The notes under the pieces are model-generated. The model was not told the origin of the DNA. It worked only from the letters and a program-made list of their open reading frames with translations, and did no database searches. DNA of 64,000 nucleotides, taken from positions 124,001 through 188,000 of the forward strand of contig NZ_JAQZAT010000010.1 of the NCBI RefSeq assembly GCF_028736925.1. Reading direction: 5' to 3'. The translations under genes and the position numbers were made by a program. Shown here one piece after another: positions 26,655 through 36,062 of the stretch; the stretch's first letter is position 1; every line of letters begins with the position of its first letter. The stretch is from Flavivirga sp. 57AJ16. GTDB lineage: Bacteria; Bacteroidota; Bacteroidia; Flavobacteriales; Flavobacteriaceae.

Positions 26655-27377
26655 TTACTCATTTGAAGCATTATTCTTCAGGATGATGCTTTTTACTTCG
26701 TTTAAATAGCTTCTACCTATGGTATATCTTATACCTTCTATTTCAAGGCTATTACCTTCAACAGCTTCTACTTTTTCAATTGGAATGGTATAAGAGCGGT
26801 GTATTCTTATAAATCTATCAGAAGGTAATTCATCGGTAAAACTTCCTAAAGTTTGATGTACAATATATCTATTGGTATGTGTTGTTATTTTTATATAATC
26901 TTTTAAGCTTTCAACAGATAAAATTTCATCTAAATAAACTTTTGCCATTTTCTTTTTATCTACCTTAACAAAAATAAAAGCTTTATCATTATGTGCCGCA
27001 GCAGCTCCTTTAGTCTGGTTATGGACTTTAAAAGCTTTATTTATTGCCTTTATAAATCTGTGAAAAGGTATGGGTTTAACTAAATAATCCAAAACTTCCA
27101 ATTCATAACTTTCTACCGCAAACTCTTCATGAGCGGTCGTTATAATAGTAAGTGGTTTTTTATCTAAACTTTTTAAAAGGTTCAAACCATCTAACAAAGG
27201 CATATTTATATCTAAAAAAAGCAAGTCTATAGCATGGTCCCTTATATAATTAATACTTTCTACTGCATTGTTAAAGGAATTGAGCAACTCCAATCCTGTA
27301 GTTTCCTCTATATAACTTTTAATAACATTTATTGCTAACGGTTCATCATCTACTATAACACATTTCAAACTCATCAA
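26655..27377 (-). CDS. LytTR-family response regulator
   Basis: A 240-residue protein with a receiver domain (phospho-acceptor Asp about 56 in FLDINMP, the switch Lys in YLVKP) and a C-terminal LytTR DNA-binding domain (about 135-235, FIRIHRSYTIPI). It overlaps the cognate kinase gene by 4 bp. The target is unknown; 21-bp-spaced direct repeats upstream of the divergent GH130 gene are a candidate site. Confidence 0.93.
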   Translation of the reverse strand: MMSLKCVIVDDEPLAINVIKSYIEETTGLELLNSFNNAVESINYIRDHAIDLLFLDINMPLLDGLNLLKSLDKKPLTIITTAHEEFAVESYELEVLDYLVKPIPFHRFIKAINKAFKVHNQTKGAAAAHNDKAFIFVKVDKKKMAKVYLDEILSVESLKDYIKITTHTNRYIVHQTLGSFTDELPSDRFIRIHRSYTIPIEKVEAVEGNSLEIEGIRYTIGRSYLNEVKSIILKNNASNE

Positions 27378-28453
27378 ACTTTAATTTTAAGGTTCACAAT
27401 ATATTCTTTACCATCGTTATTGATATCAAGGTCATATTCACCTTCATTATAACCCAATTCCAATCTTTTTTTAACATTCCCAATACCAATCCCCCCTGTC
27501 AAAGTTTTTACAGCATTATTATTTTTCTCCGTCGGAATGGGGTTTGAAATTCTAAAGTGAAGAAAATCTTCAATAACATTAAAATCTATATTAATATTTA
27601 CTTCTCCCACATTTTTATTGGCTCCATGTTTAAAAGAGTTTTCTATAAAAGACAGCAAGAGCATAGGGGCAATTTCTTTATCTTCTATAACTCCAGAAAT
27701 ATTGACATCAATTTTTAGCTGACTCCCATATCGAATACGCTCTAAATCGAGGTAACTTTGAAGACAAATTATTTCTTTCGTCAAACTCTGTCTTCTTTGG
27801 TTAGTTTCATACAAAAGATACCTCATTAATTCCGATAATTTAAGAATGATTTTTGGAGCCTTGTCAGATTTTTCAATCGTTAGGGCGTAGATATTATTCA
27901 AAGTATTAAAGAAAAAATGTGGCGAAATTTGGGTTCTTAATAACCGTAACTCTGTTTCCAGTTGCCGTTTTTCCATATCCACAAGCCTTTTATGCTCTCT
28001 AATCCAATCGAATGTTACTTTTATGGCTGTTACAAAAGTGACAACATATAACTCCCCTAACATCATTTCAATACTATAATTCAAAGTTAAAGTAGAGGTT
28101 GTTTCAGGGCCTTCTGGCCATACATTACTACTAACCAAAAAATATGTTAAATTGAATTTTACTACCACCATGAAAAACAAAGAAACAATAAGAACTATGC
28201 TATAGATAATGTATCTACGTGTATAAATAAACTTAGGCATTAAGTAGTAAACGTTAAAATAACATAATGTCATATGAATAGAAAAGCCTAAAAGCGTTGT
28301 TTTAAGAGCATATTCATAATCGTTAAAATAACTGCCCCATCTAAATGTGGTAAACAGAAAATAAACTACCCAAAATATAACATGGTGCCTAAGCGTAATA
28401 TTAAAATTATTTTTATCGTTTATATTGATAATATCCTTAATTTTTTGAAACAT
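27374..28453 (-). CDS. LytS/YehU-type sensor histidine kinase
   Basis: A 359-residue kinase with four N-terminal membrane helices (about 24-150) and a coiled linker. The His_kinase box is QISPHFFFNTLNN (His about 179). The HATPase domain contains SFIENSFKHGANK and GGIGIGNVKKRL. It signals to the LytTR regulator encoded 4 bp downstream in overlap. The signal is not evident. It is divergent from the GH130/GH92 genes across a 430-bp gap. Confidence 0.92.
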   Translation of the reverse strand: MFQKIKDIININDKNNFNITLRHHVIFWVVYFLFTTFRWGSYFNDYEYALKTTLLGFSIHMTLCYFNVYYLMPKFIYTRRYIIYSIVLIVSLFFMVVVKFNLTYFLVSSNVWPEGPETTSTLTLNYSIEMMLGELYVVTFVTAIKVTFDWIREHKRLVDMEKRQLETELRLLRTQISPHFFFNTLNNIYALTIEKSDKAPKIILKLSELMRYLLYETNQRRQSLTKEIICLQSYLDLERIRYGSQLKIDVNISGVIEDKEIAPMLLLSFIENSFKHGANKNVGEVNINIDFNVIEDFLHFRISNPIPTEKNNNAVKTLTGGIGIGNVKKRLELGYNEGEYDLDINNDGKEYIVNLKIKV

Positions 28454-28677
28454 AACATTATTCCATTTTTTAGGGCGTTTAACCCTCTACACTTGTTGTT
28501 GGTCTAAAAATATTCGTATAATGGGTAAAATTATAAATATTTAATATTATTAGTGAATACTCTAAAACCGTTAAGCAGACATGTGTTTTTAGAAGTGTAT
28601 TGGCAACAAATATAAGTAGAACAAATTAAGCAGAACAAATAGTCAAATCATTTAAAATTGATGCCTTTAATTATTTT

Positions 28678-28713
28678 ACAGAAATTATCTTATATTTCAC
28701 AGAAATTATCTTA
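28678..28713. promoter_or_regulatory. direct repeats spaced by 21 bp, possible LytTR site
   Basis: ACAGAAATTATCTTA occurs twice with exactly 21 bp between starts. The repeats lie in the divergent gap (28454-28885) between the LytS/LytTR pair and GH130. A two-turn spacing of direct repeats is typical of LytTR-domain operators. Nothing else recognisable is in this gap. Confidence 0.4.
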
Positions 28714-28885
28714 CAAAAAACTTTTACTTTACTTTCAATATATTTAATGATCTAAGAATATAATAGTTTGTATATCATTGTTGGTATTTATGGTGATCAC
28801 CTTGTTTATTTTAAAACGAACCTGATACAATAAAACTTAGACTCAAAAAGCAAAAGCATTAATACAATAAAAGCTATAACAAATA

Positions 28886-29854
28886 ATGAAACCAAAATTA
28901 CCTTGGCAAGAGCGGCCACAAAAGAGTCATGATGTTGTATGGAGATATAATGAAAACCCCATAATTAAAAGAGACGCAATACCCACATCAAATAGTGTTT
29001 TTAATAGTGCAGTAGTCGCTTTTAAAGATGGCTATGCAGGGGTTTTTAGGTGTGATAACAAAGCCGTGCAAATGAATATTTTTGCAGGTTTTAGCAAAGA
29101 CGGCATCCATTGGAACATCAATCATCGGCCTATTGACTTTAAAGCAGGCGATATAGACAAAGTTCAAGGAGATTATAAGTACGACCCAAGAGTTGTTTTT
29201 ATAGAAGATCGTTATTGGATTACTTGGTGCGAAGGACATAACGGCCCTACCATTGGGGTAGGTTACACATTCGATTTTATAGATTTTTTTCAGTGCGAAA
29301 ATGCTTTTCTCCCTTTTAATAGAAATGGGGTGTTGTTTCCAGAAAAAATTAACGGAAAATATGCCATGATGAGTAGGCCAAGCGATAATGGCCATACACC
29401 CTTTGGTGATATCTATTTAAGTTATAGTCCAGACATGAAATATTGGGGAGAGCATCGACATATCATGTCTCCAACACCTTTTAAGGACAGTGCCTGGCAA
29501 TGCACAAAAGTAGGTGCAGGCTCGGTTCCTTTTTTAACAGATGAGGGTTGGCTTATGTTTTATCATGGCGTTATTACCACATGTAGCGGTTTTAGATATG
29601 CCATGGGATCTGCTATTTTAGATAAAGAAAAACCAAATATTGTAAAGTATAGGACACAGCCTTACCTATTAACGCCTTCAGAATTATATGAGCAGGTTGG
29701 AGATGTCCCTAATGTTATTTTTCCATGTGCCACATTACAAGATATAGAAGCAGATAAAGTTGCGATCTATTATGGTGCAGCAGACACTGTGGTTGGTTTA
29801 GCTTTTGGTTATATAAGCGAGATTCTTGAATTCACAAAACAACATTCTTTATAG
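28886..29854 (+). CDS. GH130 family beta-mannoside phosphorylase
   Basis: A 322-residue five-bladed beta-propeller enzyme without signal peptide. [25 protein letters not shown] at the N-terminus and [20 protein letters not shown] (putative catalytic Asp near 101) are GH130 blocks. GH130 enzymes phosphorolyse or hydrolyse beta-1,4 or beta-1,2 mannosides. It is 565 bp ahead of a GH92 alpha-mannosidase, giving a small mannoside or N-glycan/mannan-use locus with no SusC/SusD in view. Confidence 0.88.
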   Translation: MKPKLPWQERPQKSHDVVWRYNENPIIKRDAIPTSNSVFNSAVVAFKDGYAGVFRCDNKAVQMNIFAGFSKDGIHWNINHRPIDFKAGDIDKVQGDYKYDPRVVFIEDRYWITWCEGHNGPTIGVGYTFDFIDFFQCENAFLPFNRNGVLFPEKINGKYAMMSRPSDNGHTPFGDIYLSYSPDMKYWGEHRHIMSPTPFKDSAWQCTKVGAGSVPFLTDEGWLMFYHGVITTCSGFRYAMGSAILDKEKPNIVKYRTQPYLLTPSELYEQVGDVPNVIFPCATLQDIEADKVAIYYGAADTVVGLAFGYISEILEFTKQHSL

Positions 29855-29857
29855 TTC

Positions 29858-30256
29858 ATGCGCAGATTAAATGCGAAATATTTTTGGATTAAAACTATAG
29901 TGTCTATAATGTCTATTTCGTCTTATAATGAAATAAACGCTCAAAGTAAAACACAAGAAAATATTCCTAAGATATACATTGCCAATCGCGCACAAAAAAA
30001 TATAAAAATTAAATGTATTGCTTGTGTTGATGTTACGTTGAACAATCCCAATGACCTAGATGAAAAATGGCTTATAAAAACAGCCATTCCATTTGCCCCC
30101 TTTAAAACCTCTTACTCTCAAAAAACAGCTCTCGAAGATGGTTTTTGGCCTATGAATTTACCTAAGGATCATTGGGAATTTCAATTAGGGAAAGAAAAAC
30201 ACCAACGTAAAGCAAATACAGGCAAGAAGCCTTTCCATGAAAACAATTGGACATGA
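29858..30256 (+). CDS. hypothetical exported protein
   Basis: A 132-residue protein I do not recognise. A hydrophobic N-terminus (FWIKTIVSIMSISSY then INAQS) looks like a signal peptide. The rest is Lys-rich, with a CIAC pair near 51 and ends in KKPFHENNWT. It begins 3 bp after the GH130 stop, so it is translated in the same operon. It may be a partner of the two glycosidases or a remnant of a longer secreted protein. Confidence 0.5.
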   Translation: MRRLNAKYFWIKTIVSIMSISSYNEINAQSKTQENIPKIYIANRAQKNIKIKCIACVDVTLNNPNDLDEKWLIKTAIPFAPFKTSYSQKTALEDGFWPMNLPKDHWEFQLGKEKHQRKANTGKKPFHENNWT

Positions 30257-30419
30257 TCTCGGCTAGGTACTATAACGATACATTAATCAGAAGCTTGGGA
30301 ATATATATTTCTTTGCCAAAGAAGCTTATGGCAAAATTACGTTCAATCATTTCTAAAGAGGCGTATATAAAGAGTCGTTTATATAAAGTCCATAGTCTAC
30401 TAAAAAATAAAAATGTCGT

Positions 30420-32696
30420 ATGAAAAATCCATGTATTTATTTTTTCATTATTGTCTCCCTGTACGCTTGTAAAAAAGAAACACAACATATCTCTAACACA
30501 AAAATGTTAGTCGATTTTGTAAATCCTTTTATTGGCACCGATGGCCCGGGAAATACATACCCTGGTGCTACAGTACCATTCGGAATGGTACAATTAAGTC
30601 CTGATATTGGCATTCCTGGTTGGGATAGAATAGCAGGTTATTATTATCAAGATTCAATCATTACAGGATTTTCACATACACACCTCACAGGAACAGGAGC
30701 AGGTGATTTATATGATATATTAGTCATGCCGACCAATAGTAAATCTACTAAAAGAATAAAGGCCAATAATTTTAAACCGTTCTCATCTTTTTCCCACAAC
30801 AAAGAAAAAGCATCTCCTGGTTATTACACTGTAGATTTATTGGATTATGGGATAAAGGCAGAACTAACAGCAACAAACAGGGTCGGAATACACCGTTATA
30901 CATTTCCAAAAGATAAAAATACAGAAATACATGTCGATTTAGGATACTCATTAAATTGGGACAGACCAACCCGTACTTACATTGAAAAAGTAAATGACTC
31001 TACCATTCAAGGCTATCGCATGTCAACAGGCTGGGCCAGAAATCAAAAAGTATATTTTCAAATGCAGTTTTCTAAATCATTTTCTTCCCTTAACTACTAT
31101 AAAGATGATGAGATGTATACTTCCCCAATAAAAGGGGGCACTAAAGCTGCGCTTAAATTCCATGTTGAAGATGGAGATAAAATAATCATTAAAACGGGTT
31201 TATCTACAACAAGTTGCAAAGCGGCGGCTCATGCCATAAAAGTAGAAACAACAGGGTTTGATTTTGATTTTCATAGAGAAAAGGCCCTGTTTATTTGGGA
31301 ACAAGAACTTCAAAAAATTAAAATACAATCCCCGAATGAAGACAAAAAAAGTATCTTCTATACCATGATGTACCAATCGATGTTAGCACCTACCTTATTG
31401 AGCGATACTGATGGCAGTTACAAAACTGCTAATGACGAAAATGGAAAGTATAAAAAAGGCATAGATACGATTACAAAGGCCCAAGGGTTTCGTCGTTACG
31501 ACACCTTTTCATTGTGGGACACCTTTAGAGCAGCACATCCTTTATATACTATTACGCAACCAGAGCGCGTTCCAGATATGATAAAATCGCTCTTAGCCCA
31601 TTATAAGGAAACAGATGAGCTTCCTATTTGGTCCATGCAAGGGAGTGAAACCAACATGATGATTGGTTATCATGCCGTTCCTGTTATTGTCGATGCCTAT
31701 TTTAAGGGTTTTGACTTTGATTCAGAGCTAGCATTTAGAGCCTGTAAAGCAAGTGCGATGGTTAATGACCGACAAATAGATTTATATAAAGCGTTAGGTT
31801 ATGTTCCTGTAGACGGTCAACATGAAAACTGGTCGGTTTCAAAAACCATGGAGTATGCCTATGATGATTGGTGTATTGCCATGTTTGCTAAAGATTTGGG
31901 CAAACAGGAGGATTATGAGTATTTCCTAAAACGTTCAGGGAATTGGAAAAATCTATATAACGAACACAATTCATGGCTGCAACCAAAAGATATTAAGGGG
32001 CGTTTTATTAAACCTTTTACCCCTAAAGAATATACGCCTCATTTCTGTGAAAGTAACGCGTGGCAATATTACTGGTTCGTACCACACAATATGGATGGAT
32101 TAATTAATAAAACAGGTGGAAAAGAACGTTTTGAACAAAAACTAGATTCCATGTTTTCTTATTATCCAGAAGCTAGCGACAAACTACCCCTGTTCAGTAC
32201 TGGTATGATTGGGCAGTACGCTCATGGAAACGAACCCAGCCACCATGTCGCTTATTTATATAATTATTTAGGAAAACCATCAAAAACACAAAAGTTAGTT
32301 CGTCAAATTTTAGAAGAACAATATAAAAACGAACCTAATGGCCATTGTGGAAATGAAGATTGCGGACAAATGTCGTCATGGTATATTTTTAATTCATTAG
32401 GTTTTTACCCTGTTAATCCGGCACAGGGCATTTATCATATAGGTATTCCCTTGTTCGAAAAATCATCAATCCAATTACCTAATAACAAAACGTTTAGAAT
32501 AACAGCAATTAATTTTTCTGATGAAAATAAATTTGTAAAAAAAGTTTCTTTAAACGGAAAACCTCTAAAAAGAGCTTATATAACACATAAGGAAATTATT
32601 AATGGAGGGGTTTTAGAGTTTATAATGTCAAGGACTCCTAATGATGCCTTTTTTGTGGAAACGGAAATGCCTAAATCAAATAAAGTTTACAACTAA
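30420..32696 (+). CDS. GH92 family alpha-mannosidase (lipoprotein)
   Basis: A 758-residue enzyme with a lipoprotein signal (FFIIVSLYACKK). GH92 blocks present are VNPFIGTDGPGNTYPGA, GFSHTHLTGTG, FRRYDTFSLWDTFRAAHPL and GNEPSHHVAYLYNYLG. The catalytic-base region is HCGNEDCGQMSSWYIFNSLGF. Calcium-dependent exo-alpha-mannosidases of this family trim alpha-1,2/1,3 mannose from glycans. It is exported and probably anchored in the periplasm or at the surface. It completes the mannoside locus begun by GH130. Confidence 0.94.
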   Translation: MKNPCIYFFIIVSLYACKKETQHISNTKMLVDFVNPFIGTDGPGNTYPGATVPFGMVQLSPDIGIPGWDRIAGYYYQDSIITGFSHTHLTGTGAGDLYDILVMPTNSKSTKRIKANNFKPFSSFSHNKEKASPGYYTVDLLDYGIKAELTATNRVGIHRYTFPKDKNTEIHVDLGYSLNWDRPTRTYIEKVNDSTIQGYRMSTGWARNQKVYFQMQFSKSFSSLNYYKDDEMYTSPIKGGTKAALKFHVEDGDKIIIKTGLSTTSCKAAAHAIKVETTGFDFDFHREKALFIWEQELQKIKIQSPNEDKKSIFYTMMYQSMLAPTLLSDTDGSYKTANDENGKYKKGIDTITKAQGFRRYDTFSLWDTFRAAHPLYTITQPERVPDMIKSLLAHYKETDELPIWSMQGSETNMMIGYHAVPVIVDAYFKGFDFDSELAFRACKASAMVNDRQIDLYKALGYVPVDGQHENWSVSKTMEYAYDDWCIAMFAKDLGKQEDYEYFLKRSGNWKNLYNEHNSWLQPKDIKGRFIKPFTPKEYTPHFCESNAWQYYWFVPHNMDGLINKTGGKERFEQKLDSMFSYYPEASDKLPLFSTGMIGQYAHGNEPSHHVAYLYNYLGKPSKTQKLVRQILEEQYKNEPNGHCGNEDCGQMSSWYIFNSLGFYPVNPAQGIYHIGIPLFEKSSIQLPNNKTFRITAINFSDENKFVKKVSLNGKPLKRAYITHKEIINGGVLEFIMSRTPNDAFFVETEMPKSNKVYN

Positions 32697-32736
32697 TGAA
32701 AAAACATTTGCATTTCACGGTGAACAAGTTCATGTA

Positions 32737-32894
32737 TAGCTAAGTCGATATAAAATGGCATAGAATATTTAGAAATAAAAAATTGAAGTTCAAGGTAAAA
32801 AGCGTAGGCATAGCCTAGTTACGGCGAGTAATTTTTAACGAAGATATTCGGTTTTTCACTCTGAAGGTTCATGTTATTTATATTGATTTAGCTA
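32737..32894 (+). mobile_element. MITE-like element D1 (158 bp)
   Basis: Ends are TAGCTAAGTCGATATAAAAT and its near complement, flanked by TA on both sides. D2 (35332-35489) and D3 (39261-39418) are also exactly 158 bp and in the same orientation, sharing AGTTACGGCGAG and TTCGGTTTTT in the middle. Confidence 0.8.
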
Positions 32895-33061
32895 TAAAAG
32901 TAGCGTCTTCTTTTATTAGCCCAGAACAAGCACCATTGAATTTGGATAAAGAAATAAGGAATAAAAACATTCTATTCTTGTTTGTTTTTAATTTAGAAAT
33001 GGGAGCACAACCAAATATGAATTAGGGAATTTCAAAAGAAGCTGCTCCTTTATTCATTAAG

Positions 33062-33705
33062 TAACGTGAGTTCGATATATTATAAACAGGTAATCAGTCA
33101 TTAAAAGAAACCTTGTCGTCCCGAACGAGGAACGAGGAGCCTGCCTGTAAAGGCAGGGAATCTCATCATAAAGAGATGTCTCGTCGCTCATCCTTCGCTC
33201 CCTGCCTGCCGGCAGCTACGGTGTGCCTAGATCTTTTTTCAATATAAAAAACAAAAGTTTACTTACTTTTCTTTGCCCGTCCAAAGAAAAGTAACAAAAG
33301 AAAAGACGCCCTTTCGAGAGGGATTTCTTCTCATGCTATCGCCAGAGAAGAACCGGGGACAAAACTTCGCGTCGCCCCACCGCAATGTCCAACGCCAATG
33401 CTCCTGTTCCTCGAAGCTTTTGTACCCTATCCTTCCGAAAGGTCGGGGACAGCCCTATGGCCTTTTCCCAACAACTAGCAGAGAGACTTGACCGTTCTAT
33501 AAAAAGCGACCTCGGAGGTTGGCATAGCAGCCTATCTAGGGAGCAAGGGTATAGGGCGAGTTCTTTTTATTTGCGGCTGTGACAAAAGATCATGATTTGT
33601 GGGTACACCGTAGCTGCCGGCAGGCAGGTGTTGACATGACAAACAACTGTTTTTTACTCGATTAATTTAATTATTTTCAATAAAACTTACATCGAACTGG
33701 CGTTA
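33062..33705. repeat. element H1 interrupted by element B1
   Basis: Left end TAACGTGAGTTCGAT and right end ATCGAACTGGCGTTA form inverted ends like those of H2 (62306-62527). B1 (33201-33628) sits inside. The host part is short and diverged. Positions 32900-33060 hold no recognisable gene. Confidence 0.5.
33201..33628 (+). mobile_element. palindromic-ended element B1 (428 bp)
   Basis: Both ends carry CCTGCCTGCCGGCAGCTACG, with GTGTACCCACA-like sequence just inside. The interior has an open frame reading KVTKEKTPFREGFLLMLSPE that also occurs in B2 (52193-52696, inverted). The shared similarity covers DNA rather than a plausible domain. This looks like a dispersed non-autonomous element whose ORF is incidental. 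Confidence 0.65.
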
Positions 33706-33725
33706 TTAAGAAGAACTAAGTATAA

Positions 33726-33911
33726 ATGGATCAAGAACAAAAGTTGTGTGCGATGTGCGGTATGGAATCATTTATAACGAGCCATGACCAAGTGCATAAT
33801 AACCACTTCAAGGTAAATCCAGATAGCCCAAGTATACCAGAGCGCATCATAAAAATAAAACGCCTCTTTCTTCCAATTTTAGGCTTAAAATTAGAATTCA
33901 TCTCCTCTTAA
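33726..33911 (+). pseudogene. short Zn-ribbon-like fragment
   Basis: A 61-codon ORF. Its first about 30 residues (KLCAMCGMESFITSHDQVHN) look like a real small CxxC protein. The rest, from about residue 40, is repeat K2 sequence. It lies directly after the right end of H1. It is probably a truncated gene remnant; the identity is unknown. Confidence 0.3.
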
Positions 33912-34260
33912 ATTTAAGAGGGCCCTGCTAGTTCAACATATGGGGTAATATTAAAACTGTACCCGAAAATACAAATCGGACTTGCTCCTCACTTTTGAAA
34001 ACTACTGTGTGTACACAAATAATGCACAAAAAAAAGATTAGACACGAATGGCACAAATTTTCACTAATTATTCTGTCTATTGACAGATTTCAAGCCTATA
34101 TAGTCTAGGGATTCATATTCATGCCGTGTCCAATCTATTCCATAATGTATTGGATTCGTGTGAATTTGTGCCATTCGTGTCTTTTTTATAGATGTGTACA
34201 CACGGTAGTTTTTTTGAAAAGGGAGGATAATTTCGACAAGGTCGAAATTTAGGAGGGTTA
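33856..34260. repeat. dispersed repeat K2 interrupted by MITE A2
   Basis: Matches K1 (25572-25971) in reverse orientation. At the position where K1 holds A1, K2 shows the uninterrupted CTCTTAAATTTAAGAGG. At the position of A2, K1 is uninterrupted. Each copy therefore shows the empty site for the other's insertion. Confidence 0.6.
34000..34210 (+). mobile_element. MITE-like element A2 (211 bp)
   Basis: Ends AACTACTGTGTGTACAC and GTGTACACACGGTAGTT form the inverted pair. The flanks TTTTGAA at 33993 and 34212 look like a target duplication of about 8 bp. The internal inverted repeat GACACGAATGGCACAAATT is shared with A1 and A3. Confidence 0.85.
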
Positions 34261-34345
34261 AATCAAGATAGGTCGATGACAGACCTTTTTTTCAGATCGA
34301 CCAAAACTTTTACCTAAACACAACTTTTGAGCATGATCCGTATAA

Positions 34346-34750
34346 TACCAATTATGACTCAAAACAACCCCTATAATTTGTTTAGTTCACTATCTTTCAT
34401 TTTAAAAATAGGAGTTCATGAATCTTCGATTACGATTTTGCTCATATTTCAATATAAAACATGAGCTCAGCTTGACAGGGTATAAAACCATAACAAAGGC
34501 TCAATGTCATTAAGTTAAGGAAATTTGTTCTTTATTTGTCACATTGAGCGCAGTCGAAATGCTAATAAAAACTAGAATTTCAATTGGTCTTCGACTTTAG
34601 CCTGTCTTGAGCGGAGCCGAAAGGCTCAGACTGACATTACGGCCTTAACTTAATGACATTGAACAAAGGCTATGATTGAATTTTCTATCATATCAGAACA
34701 AAATATAAATCAAATTATTTATAGCTCATTTTAAATAATAATTGGTATAA
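34346..34750. repeat. palindromic-ended element G1 carrying F2
   Basis: The left end has ATACCAATTAT and the right end ATAATTGGTATAA. The left part matches G2 (52006-52885) over about 150 bp (AGTTCATGAATCTTCGATT). F2 sits inside with a perfect 8-bp duplication. Confidence 0.6.
34501..34662. mobile_element. MITE-like element F2 (162 bp)
   Basis: Inverted ends are TCAATGTCATTAAGTTAAGG and its complement. It is flanked by a perfect 8-bp direct repeat ACAAAGGC at 34493-34500 and 34663-34670, the expected footprint of transposition. It is nested in G1. Confidence 0.85.
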
Positions 34751-34765
34751 ATTATTTAGTACGTA

Positions 34766-35191
34766 TTATTGATCTTCAGAATTAAATTTTTTGTAAACTA
34801 AACTTGCAAGAATACCCATGATTGCAAAATGCACAACATAAATAATAGCATTTATAATAGTTCCGGGTAGGTCTAAAATATGAGATGTTGAGTGATTGAT
34901 AAGTCCGCTACCAAGGCCTATTAAAATACCAATCCATATGCCAAATTGTGCACTATGGGAAAAACTGTATGTGCCTCGATCCCATTTTGAATATATTGTT
35001 GAAAAAGCGAACCCTACAATTAAACAACCAATAGCAAGTAAAGCCATATCTGGCATTTCTTTCATAAGGCCAGAAGTCATAGTATGCTCTGCCAAGATAG
35101 GGTCTCCTATAATGCCCCAAAGTAACCAACCACCAAAAAATCCCCAAATGGCGGTCATAATCGTTGAAATTAAATTTGTTTTTGAAAACAT
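34766..35191 (-). CDS. four-helix membrane protein of unknown function
   Basis: A 141-residue protein with four predicted membrane helices (about 8-28, 48-66, 79-99 and 112-133). I do not recognise a characterised family. Gly-rich helices (WGFFGGWLLWG, GIWIGILIGLGSGLI) are regular and complete. It is isolated between repeat-rich gaps. No operon partner is visible. Confidence 0.7.
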   Translation of the reverse strand: MFSKTNLISTIMTAIWGFFGGWLLWGIIGDPILAEHTMTSGLMKEMPDMALLAIGCLIVGFAFSTIYSKWDRGTYSFSHSAQFGIWIGILIGLGSGLINHSTSHILDLPGTIINAIIYVVHFAIMGILASLVYKKFNSEDQ

Positions 35192-35331
35192 ATATTTTAG
35201 TTTTAATTGGTTAATATTCAGATAAATATATGTAAAATTATTAAATCTTTATTTTTTTAGTTAAAAAATAATTAAAAGCACAATATTATAAGTCTAGATG
35301 TATAAAACGACCCCGCCGTCTGTATGTTGCA

Positions 35332-35489
35332 TAGCTAAGTCGATATAAAATGGCATAGAATATTTAGAAATAAAAAATAGAAGTTCAAGGAAAAAAGCGC
35401 AGGCATAGCTTAGTTACGGCGAGTATCTTTAACGAAGAAATTCGGTTTTTTACTCTGAAGGTTCATGTTATTTTATATCGATTTAGCTA
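35332..35489 (+). mobile_element. MITE-like element D2 (158 bp)
   Basis: Ends are TAGCTAAGTCGATATAAAAT and its near complement. It is inserted in repeat C1, where uninterrupted copies C2 and C3 read TATGTT followed by TACAGCC. TA dinucleotides border both ends, as for IS630/Tc1-type insertion. Confidence 0.85.
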
Positions 35490-35517
35490 TATACAACCAC
35501 CTCCCTTTTTAGCTAAA

Positions 35518-35727
35518 AACTACTGTGAGTATACAAAAAAAGCACAAAAAAAGATTGGACACGAATGGCACAAATTTTCACAAATTATTCTGTCTATCGA
35601 CAGATTTCAAGCCTATATAGAATAGGGATTCATATTCATGCCGAGTCCAATCAATACCATAAAACATTGGATTCGTGTAAATTTGTGCCATTCGTGTCTT
35701 TTTTATGGATGTGTACTCAGGGTAGTT
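35518..35727 (+). mobile_element. MITE-like element A3 (210 bp)
   Basis: Ends are AACTACTGTGAGTATAC and, at right, GTGTACTCAGGGTAGTT. A perfect 8-bp direct repeat TAGCTAAA flanks it (35510-35517 and 35728-35735). C2 and C3 show the empty target. The gap 35840-36030 beyond it has no recognisable feature. Confidence 0.9.
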
Positions 35728-36062
35728 TAGCTAAAAAGGGAGGAACCCATCTCGAACAAGCCATTGGTACAAAGAGAAACTAATTAGCATGGAGTGGTTA
35801 TTTGTATTATTTGTGGGAACACCATAGTTGCCAGCAAGCTAGGGATTGTATATGAGACCACCGAAATACTCCTACGTCTTGACAGGGATCATCGGTTTCA
35901 ATAAATTTTTTATTTAGGATCCATGCAGCCGATTTTTTTTTTTAGATAAAAGAGGTCCTATAATTTAACATATAAACTTGTAACATTTTTGATGTTATTA
36001 AGTCTAGTTCATACTGAACAAACCAATAATTTGTAACTTTGTATTATAAGAGATCTAACATT

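Larger units (their letters stand above)
35309..35832. repeat. dispersed repeat C1 interrupted by D2 and A3
   Basis: Shares GTCTGTATGTT, CCCTTTTTAGCTAAAAAGGGAG and ATTTGTATTATTTGTG with C2 and C3. Relative to them it is broken twice: by D2 at TATGTTGC and by A3 within TTTTTAGCTAAAAAGG. It gives a clear example of independent insertions into an older repeat. Confidence 0.65.

Noticed and set aside
33273-33582. Two open frames of 65-72 codons in element B1 (and a matching one at 52427-52705)
   Set aside because: The shared peptide comes from DNA-level similarity of a dispersed element, the frames end at different places, and no domain or start context supports translation.
25700-35740. CRISPR-like appearance of the repeated GACACGAATGGCACAAATT segments
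   Set aside because: The copies are paired as inverted halves within 210-bp elements at distant sites, with no regular spacers and no cas genes.
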